From an uncultured Prevotellaceae bacterium (GTDB lineage Bacteria; Bacteroidota; Bacteroidia; Bacteroidales; UBA3663), in the NCBI GenBank assembly GCA_900319235.1, contig ONNR01000013.1:1-64000 (forward strand): DNA of 64,000 nt. Reading direction: 5' to 3'. The notes under the pieces are model-generated. The model saw only the letters and a list, made by a program, of their open reading frames with translations, did no database searches and had not been told where the DNA came from. Each line of letters opens with the position of its first letter. Position 1 is the stretch's first letter. Below, piece by piece: positions 58,882 to 64,000 of the stretch. The translations under genes were made by a program, and so were the position numbers.

Positions 58882-60921
58882 TTACTTCTTGACGATATAT
58901 ACTGCGAAGGTCTTGGCCTTCAATGTCACGTTGAGGACATCGCCCTTGGCAGAGATGCTGGTTTCCTCGGGCACGATCTTCTCGGGCTCGTCGAGGGTAT
59001 TGTCGGCATCGAGGTCATCGCTGTGGAGCAGAATCTGACGAGCAGAGGTGATGCCGTCAAGACCATTGAAGCGTACGGCGAGCGATTGGTCGGAATCGCT
59101 GGTGTTGGCTACTTTGACGATGTATTCGCCTGTGCTCTTGTCAACGACAGCCGAAGCAAAGAGTCCGTTCTGGTCTTCGTCTCCTGCCACAACCTTGCCA
59201 TCCATGGTGAGAAGCAGGACGTTGGTGCCCTTGTGGTGGCAATAGAGCTGCTGTACATAGTAGGACACGGACTTCATCGAGCGGAGGTTGTCGAACCAGA
59301 TCATATCGGGACGCCACTGCCAGCCCTTGACGTGGGCAAAGAGAGGAGCGTAGGTGGCCATATGGACGATGTCGGCGTTGCGCTCGATACCGGTCATGTG
59401 GGCAGCTTCGTAGAGTGAGGTCTCGAAGTGATTCCACTTCTTGCCCTTGCCGTGGCAAGCATATTCGCCGGCGAATACGGCTGGACCCTCGCGATCATAA
59501 TTGTCATAACGATGGCCGTGGCTGAGGAACCATGCCTCGTCGCGGTAGTAGTGCTCGTCATAGAGATCGACCTTGAGCTCCTTCATGCGTGGCTGCAGGA
59601 GGTCGAAGTCCCAACCTTCGGAGTTGGGTCCGGTGGTACCGATGAGCTTGAGGTCGGGATAAGCGGCACGAAGGGCGTCACTGAAGAGTTTCAGACGGGA
59701 GGTGAAGGCTGGATTGTTGCCGCCATGTGCCTCGTCGTAGTCCCACTGCTCGTTGCCGACACCCAGATAGTGGAGGTTGAAGGGCTCGGGATGTCCCATT
59801 TCGGCGCGAACCTTGCCCCACTTGGTGTTGACATCACCATTGGCGAACTCTACAAGGTCGAGAGCATCCTGGATGTAAGGCTTCAGGTCTTTGAGGGCAA
59901 CGTGTACCTTGGCCTCGTCCTTGATCTCATTCTGGAACTGGCAAGCCAGACCGCAGCTGATGACAGGAAGTGGCTCACAACCGAAGTCCTCGCAAAGCTG
60001 GAAGAACTCGAAGAAGCCAAGGCCATAGCTCTGGTGATAATCGGGATAAAGGCGATGAGGGAAGGTGTTCTCCCAACGGTTCTCGTTGATAGGACGATTC
60101 TCGACTGGACCTACGGAATTCTTCCACTGGTAGCGCTGCTCAAGGTTGGTGCCCTCGACGATGCAGCCGCCGGGGAAACGGAATACGCCGGGCTTGAGGT
60201 CGCAAAGCGCCTGAGCAAGATCCTTGCGCATGCCATTCTCGCGGCCCTTCCAGGTATCTTTGGGGAATACAGAGATGTGCTCGAGGTCGGTAGCCACGAT
60301 TGGTTCCTTCTCGTCAAAGCCACGAAGGAAGATACGGAAGGCGAGATCATCGGCAGTTACTTTTGCGGTGATCTCTGTGGTGTACTTCTTCCATTCCTTG
60401 CCCTCTACGTCAATGCGACCGGAAGCAGTCTCCTGGGTCTCACCCATAGAGTCATTGTCGGAGAACCAAAGGAGTAGGGTGCTCTTGCCGCCATTTGGGC
60501 AACGAGCCCAAAGGCTTACACGATAGACTTCATCGGCCTTGGTGGCAATACCGAAGAAACCTTCGTTCTCAATACCAGTGCGCTTGTGTACGTGACCTGG
60601 ATCGGAAAGACGTACATAATGAGGATTACGCTTGAATGGACCATCGTTACGAACTTCAACCTTGCCGAAAGCCTGCCAGCCCATCAAGGCCTGTGGAAAT
60701 TCGAACGAACGATTCTTGATCATTTCGGCATAGAGTCCGCCGTCGGCAGCATAGTTGATGTCTTCGAAGAAGATGCCGTACATCGTGTTCTTGATCTCGG
60801 CACCAGGTTGTGTGGCCTCGACGAGCAATTCGCTGGTGGGGACAGTAGGCTTATTGTCACAAGAAGCGAGGGTTATTGCACCAAGGGCCAAGAGAGCAAA
60901 AGAAGCAAAATTAGTTTTCAT
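58882..60921 (-). CDS. GH51 alpha-L-arabinofuranosidase
   Basis: This 679-residue lipoprotein-like secreted enzyme (signal ending ITLASC, C20) removes terminal arabinofuranose from arabinan or arabinoxylan. An N-terminal carbohydrate-binding-like beta-sandwich region (about 60-220) precedes the TIM barrel with the acid/base E391 (GNEQWDYDEAHGG) and the nucleophile E456 (YDEHYYRDEAWF). A C-terminal beta-sandwich follows. It is the first gene of a GH51-GH43 pair, divergent from the SusC-like gene. Its own -7 element lies about 75 bp upstream. Confidence 0.93.
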   Translation of the reverse strand: MKTNFASFALLALGAITLASCDNKPTVPTSELLVEATQPGAEIKNTMYGIFFEDINYAADGGLYAEMIKNRSFEFPQALMGWQAFGKVEVRNDGPFKRNPHYVRLSDPGHVHKRTGIENEGFFGIATKADEVYRVSLWARCPNGGKSTLLLWFSDNDSMGETQETASGRIDVEGKEWKKYTTEITAKVTADDLAFRIFLRGFDEKEPIVATDLEHISVFPKDTWKGRENGMRKDLAQALCDLKPGVFRFPGGCIVEGTNLEQRYQWKNSVGPVENRPINENRWENTFPHRLYPDYHQSYGLGFFEFFQLCEDFGCEPLPVISCGLACQFQNEIKDEAKVHVALKDLKPYIQDALDLVEFANGDVNTKWGKVRAEMGHPEPFNLHYLGVGNEQWDYDEAHGGNNPAFTSRLKLFSDALRAAYPDLKLIGTTGPNSEGWDFDLLQPRMKELKVDLYDEHYYRDEAWFLSHGHRYDNYDREGPAVFAGEYACHGKGKKWNHFETSLYEAAHMTGIERNADIVHMATYAPLFAHVKGWQWRPDMIWFDNLRSMKSVSYYVQQLYCHHKGTNVLLLTMDGKVVAGDEDQNGLFASAVVDKSTGEYIVKVANTSDSDQSLAVRFNGLDGITSARQILLHSDDLDADNTLDEPEKIVPEETSISAKGDVLNVTLKAKTFAVYIVKK

Positions 60922-60995
60922 TGTGCATTTTTGGAATTTAATGTGCGTTATATAATAGAGTTGATAATAGTCGATAGGTCTTGTTTTAATCGATG

Positions 60996-61003
60996 CAAAG
61001 ATA
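60996..61003 (-). promoter_or_regulatory. -7 promoter element TATCTTTG of GH51
   Basis: TATCTTTG on the minus strand lies 75 bp before the GH51 start codon. No -33 TTTG at standard spacing was found, which would fit an activator-dependent PUL promoter. Confidence 0.6.
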
Positions 61004-61140
61004 GTGCTTTTTTTTGGAAATTTTATATATATTCATTAAGAAAAAAGTGTTTTGGAGTCAAAAAAGATGTATTTTTAGTTTTTTTCATCGTAATTTTCAT
61101 ATTTTTTTGTAAATAATTCTTATGTTTCAAAAAAAAACTC

Positions 61141-61148
61141 TATCTTTG
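61141..61148 (+). promoter_or_regulatory. -7 promoter element TATCTTTG of susC-like gene
   Basis: TATCTTTG on the plus strand lies 268 bp upstream of the SusC-like start codon. There is no TTTG at the expected -33 distance. Together with the GH51 promoter it divides the 495-bp divergent spacer. Confidence 0.6.
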
Positions 61149-61416
61149 CGCATGAAATTTGTTTAAGCTTGAAGTTTTTCTCGATGATATTTCGAAGAAT
61201 TAAGGATAGCCAACATTTGATAGTGGTGCTACAACTAACAACACATTATCACACACATCTTAATCACAGATGCTTTTCAATGTTGCCATCGCCATTGACT
61301 CGTTGAGTATGCTTTATGCTCACGGGTGCTTTGCGATGTGAGTGACGTTTTGATTTGTCAAAAGCAGTCAAAAACAACTACACATTTTATATAATTAACA
61401 CTAAATTAAAGTTACA
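61149..61416 (+). promoter_or_regulatory. Long structured leader of the susC-like mRNA
   Basis: If transcription starts after the -7 element, the mRNA has a leader of about 260 nt. It contains a hairpin with GAGTAT and ATGCTC arms around a 5-nt loop (61305-61321). This sits inside a longer-range pairing of CATCGC (61287-61292) with GCGATG (61333-61338). No coding frame with a ribosome-binding site is seen in it. A regulatory role is an inference. Confidence 0.45.
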
Positions 61417-64000
61417 ATGCAAAAGCAACTATTCTTATTGATGCTTGGTCTGAGTACCATGGGCGGCGTAGCGATTCATCCTACACCGGCAATGGCCTTA
61501 GAAGCACCGGCTCCTAACATTACTGTTAAGGGCCAAGTTGTTGACGACATGGGTGAACCACTCACAGGTGCAACCATCAAGGTGAAGGGTACGGCCACAG
61601 GTACGATTACTGACCTTGACGGTAACTTTGAGTTGAGCGTTGATCCCAATGCAACTCTCGAAGTGAGCTATGTAGGTTTCCAGAACCAGGACGTTCAGGT
61701 GAACGGACGCACATCGCTCCCCACTATCAAGATGGCTTCCGACAGCGAAATCCTTGAGCAGGTCGTTGTCGTAGGTTACGGTACACAGAAGAAAGCCGAC
61801 CTCACCGGTTCGGTGGCTATCGTGAATGCGGAGGAAATGAAGAAGTCCTCCAACTCGAATATCTCGACCATGCTCGAGGGTAAGGTTCCTGGCGTACAGA
61901 TTACCAGCGACGGTCAGCCTGGTGCAGATCCTGCAGTTCGTATCCGTGGTATCGGCTCGTTCGGCAGCACCGCTCCTCTCTACGTAATCGACGGTGTGCC
62001 CATGGGTACTACTATCCGCGACTTCTCGCCCAACGACATCGAGACCATCCAGGTGCTCAAGGATGCATCGGCAGGTGCCATCTACGGTTCGCGTGCAGCC
62101 AACGGCGTGGTCATCATCACCACCAAGGGCGGTAAGAAAGACCAGCCTCTGAAGGTTGATTACAAGGGTTACTTTGGTATCGACCAGATCAGCAAGGGTG
62201 TCTATGACGTGATGGATGCCGACCAGTACAGCAACTACCTCGGCCAGGCCGCTGCCAATTCGGGCACTCCACTCCCCGGTGGCTACAGCCAGCAGGGCGA
62301 CGGAAGCTACAAGTTCCGCGATGCTACCAACACCGATTGGTTTGACGAAGTGTTCAAGATGGGTGTTCGCCAGAATCACAACGTGAACCTCAGTGGTGGT
62401 GGTGCCAACAATACTTATAATGTAGGTCTTGACTACTTCAACCAGAAGGGTACCCTCGAAGGTGCAGGTCCTAACTACGAGCGTTATACTGCCCGTGTGA
62501 ACAACTCGATGGATGCCAAGTTCATCAAGTTCCGCACAAGCCTTACTTATTCACACTCAAGCCAGGACGGTATGGGACTCTCGAATGCTTCGGAGTACGT
62601 ACAGGGTCTTTATGGTGATGTGACCAATGTGCTTCGTGGTACGCTGCTGATGCAGCCAACCATCAAGGCATATGACGATTCAACCTGGGTTCTCGATGAT
62701 AAGGTTGGTTCGGCAAGCAGTTTCAATTACGATGCCTACGGCTACGGCGTTTATTATGACACCGTGCATGGCGATATCTCTGCTTCGAACCCATTGCTCG
62801 TCAACAACCTGTTGACTCGTAATACGATCGTCGATCGCATCGTGGGTACCGGCTCGGCCGACGTTGACCTCCTTGGTATGTTTGGCGTCGAGAGCAAGAA
62901 CCACAAACTCAACTATAAGATCAATCTTTCCTACAGCAAGACACATGCTCAGGACAAGACTTGGGTTTCAGCATGGATCCAGAGCAACCGTGTATATCTC
63001 GACAAGAGTAACGAGCGTTTGTCGAAGAATAGCCGCACCTATTCTGATGCGCTGATCGAGAACACGTTGACCTATGATGGTACTATCGGTCGCAACCATG
63101 TCAACCTCGTTGTAGGTCAGACTTACGAGGAGGAGAATACCCACGAGCTGAATGCCTGGGGCGTCAATCTTGCAGAACCTTACTTCCTGCAGATCCAGAA
63201 TGCCGGTACACGTGATGCTTCCTCTTACGAGTTCAAGCATGCCCTTACTTCCTATATTGCCCGTTTGAACTATGACTTCGATGGCCGTTACCTGATTTCT
63301 GCTATCGTACGTCGTGACGGAAGCTCTCGTCTTACGAAGGACATCCGTTGGGAGACCTTCCCATCGGTATCACTTGGCTGGCGTATCGACCGCGAGCCTT
63401 GGTTCAAGGTAAGCAAGAACGTTGTCAACCTCTTGAAGCTCCGTGGCAGCTACGGTGTGCTCGGTAACGAGAACATTGGTGAATACCAGTTCCAGGCTAC
63501 CATGATGCGCAAGAACATGACCTACAGCTTTGGCAATGTCCCAGTGCTTGGTTCTGCCCTCTCTACCTTCGTGAATGAGAATATCGCATGGGAAAAGAAG
63601 AAGACTTCCAATGCTGGTATCGATATCGCTATGTTCAACAACCGCATCGAGTTCACTGCAGAGTGGTACAAGAACGTCTCTGAAGACCTTCTTTATGGCG
63701 TTCCCGTTCCTGCCAGTGGAGGTTTTGCCAACACAAGCGTGACGATGAATGCTGCCTCGATGGAGAACAGCGGTCTTGAGTTCTCGCTGACCTATCGCAA
63801 CCACGATCATCCATTGAAGTATGATGTTAGTGCCAACTTGAGCACCTTGAAGAACAAGGTTACCTCTCTTGGTTTCGGCACCGACTCGTTCATCTCTGGT
63901 GCATACGCAACCTATGTAGGCGAGGAGATTGGTCAGTTCTACGGCTGGGTTTATGAAGGCATTGCCCGCACCCAGGAGGAACTCAATGCTCACAATGCTG
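61417..64000 (+). CDS. SusC/RagA-family TonB-dependent receptor, partial (3' end outside window)
   Basis: The frame from the ATG at 61417 stays open to the end of the window (861 codons). A signal peptide (residues 1-28, ending PAMALE) is followed by a carboxypeptidase-regulatory-like domain (ITVKGQVVDDMGEPLTGATI, about 35-54). The SusC hallmark VVVVGYGTQKKADLTGSV (about 117-134) leads into the plug, with YVIDGVP near 190 and AIYGSRAANGVVIITTKGG near 225. Barrel strands follow. It imports glycan fragments with a SusD lipoprotein, which is expected just beyond the window. Divergent GH51 and GH43 genes suggest arabinan or arabino-oligosaccharides as ligand. Confidence 0.95.
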   Translation, partial: MQKQLFLLMLGLSTMGGVAIHPTPAMALEAPAPNITVKGQVVDDMGEPLTGATIKVKGTATGTITDLDGNFELSVDPNATLEVSYVGFQNQDVQVNGRTSLPTIKMASDSEILEQVVVVGYGTQKKADLTGSVAIVNAEEMKKSSNSNISTMLEGKVPGVQITSDGQPGADPAVRIRGIGSFGSTAPLYVIDGVPMGTTIRDFSPNDIETIQVLKDASAGAIYGSRAANGVVIITTKGGKKDQPLKVDYKGYFGIDQISKGVYDVMDADQYSNYLGQAAANSGTPLPGGYSQQGDGSYKFRDATNTDWFDEVFKMGVRQNHNVNLSGGGANNTYNVGLDYFNQKGTLEGAGPNYERYTARVNNSMDAKFIKFRTSLTYSHSSQDGMGLSNASEYVQGLYGDVTNVLRGTLLMQPTIKAYDDSTWVLDDKVGSASSFNYDAYGYGVYYDTVHGDISASNPLLVNNLLTRNTIVDRIVGTGSADVDLLGMFGVESKNHKLNYKINLSYSKTHAQDKTWVSAWIQSNRVYLDKSNERLSKNSRTYSDALIENTLTYDGTIGRNHVNLVVGQTYEEENTHELNAWGVNLAEPYFLQIQNAGTRDASSYEFKHALTSYIARLNYDFDGRYLISAIVRRDGSSRLTKDIRWETFPSVSLGWRIDREPWFKVSKNVVNLLKLRGSYGVLGNENIGEYQFQATMMRKNMTYSFGNVPVLGSALSTFVNENIAWEKKKTSNAGIDIAMFNNRIEFTAEWYKNVSEDLLYGVPVPASGGFANTSVTMNAASMENSGLEFSLTYRNHDHPLKYDVSANLSTLKNKVTSLGFGTDSFISGAYATYVGEEIGQFYGWVYEGIARTQEELNAHNA

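Overview
The window looks like chromosome of a plant-polysaccharide-degrading Bacteroidales bacterium, most likely Prevotella or a close relative. The evidence is the SusC/RagA receptor, a TonB receptor paired with a DUF4249 lipoprotein, GldH, DUF3098 and DUF3109 proteins, a DcuB-type C4-dicarboxylate transporter, and many -7 promoter elements of the Bacteroidetes type TAnnTTTG (usually TATCTTTG). No rRNA, tRNA, insertion sequence, prophage or CRISPR array was seen.

Layout. 0.2-6.5 kb (minus): a membrane acyltransferase, a CotH-like kinase, three small HTH-like regulators (two are tandem paralogues) and a GH29 fucosidase. 6.7-11.3 kb (minus): a TolC-MacA-MacB efflux operon with ATPase and permease on separate genes. 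11.6-17.3 kb (minus): a TonB receptor, a DUF4249 lipoprotein and an MG2/plug-like protein without a barrel. 17.5-21.5 kb (minus): coiled-coil protein, ZapA, RNase Y, RicT and GldH. 21.6-23.4 kb (minus): DUF3109 and a MoxR-like ATPase. 23.6-28.7 kb: DcuB (plus), a K+ channel coupled to a hemerythrin-LuxR fusion regulator (minus), and a DASS transporter (plus), a group that fits fumarate/succinate-based anaerobic metabolism. 29.2-30.8 kb (minus): two rhomboid proteases. 31.0-47.8 kb (plus): a long co-directional run with ftsX, DUF3098, uppP, truB, queA, folK, sppA, lpxK and thiL, then three rhamnogalacturonan enzymes (GH28, GH105, GH106), mnmA and a carboxylesterase. 47.9-49.5 kb (minus): nadB. 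49.7-55.6 kb (plus): a lone polysaccharide-export lipoprotein, ychF, polA and a YgjP-type metallohydrolase. 56.1-64 kb: arabinan enzymes GH43 and GH51 (minus), divergent from a SusC-like receptor (plus) that runs off the window. This last block is probably the edge of an arabinan utilisation locus.

The most unusual signal is non-coding. Two 42-bp tandem arrays (28.8-29.2 kb and 55.6-56.0 kb) have unrelated sequences but the same architecture. Each has nine indel-free units and 8-bp inverted arms separated alternately by 10 and 16 bp, so dyad centres fall every 21 bp. Each lies between convergent genes, just after a plus-strand terminator. Variation is concentrated in the spacers and the arms are kept. 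The same genome also fills short spacers with degenerate 7-, 8- and 9-bp tandem repeats, and two of these lie in frame inside coding sequences.
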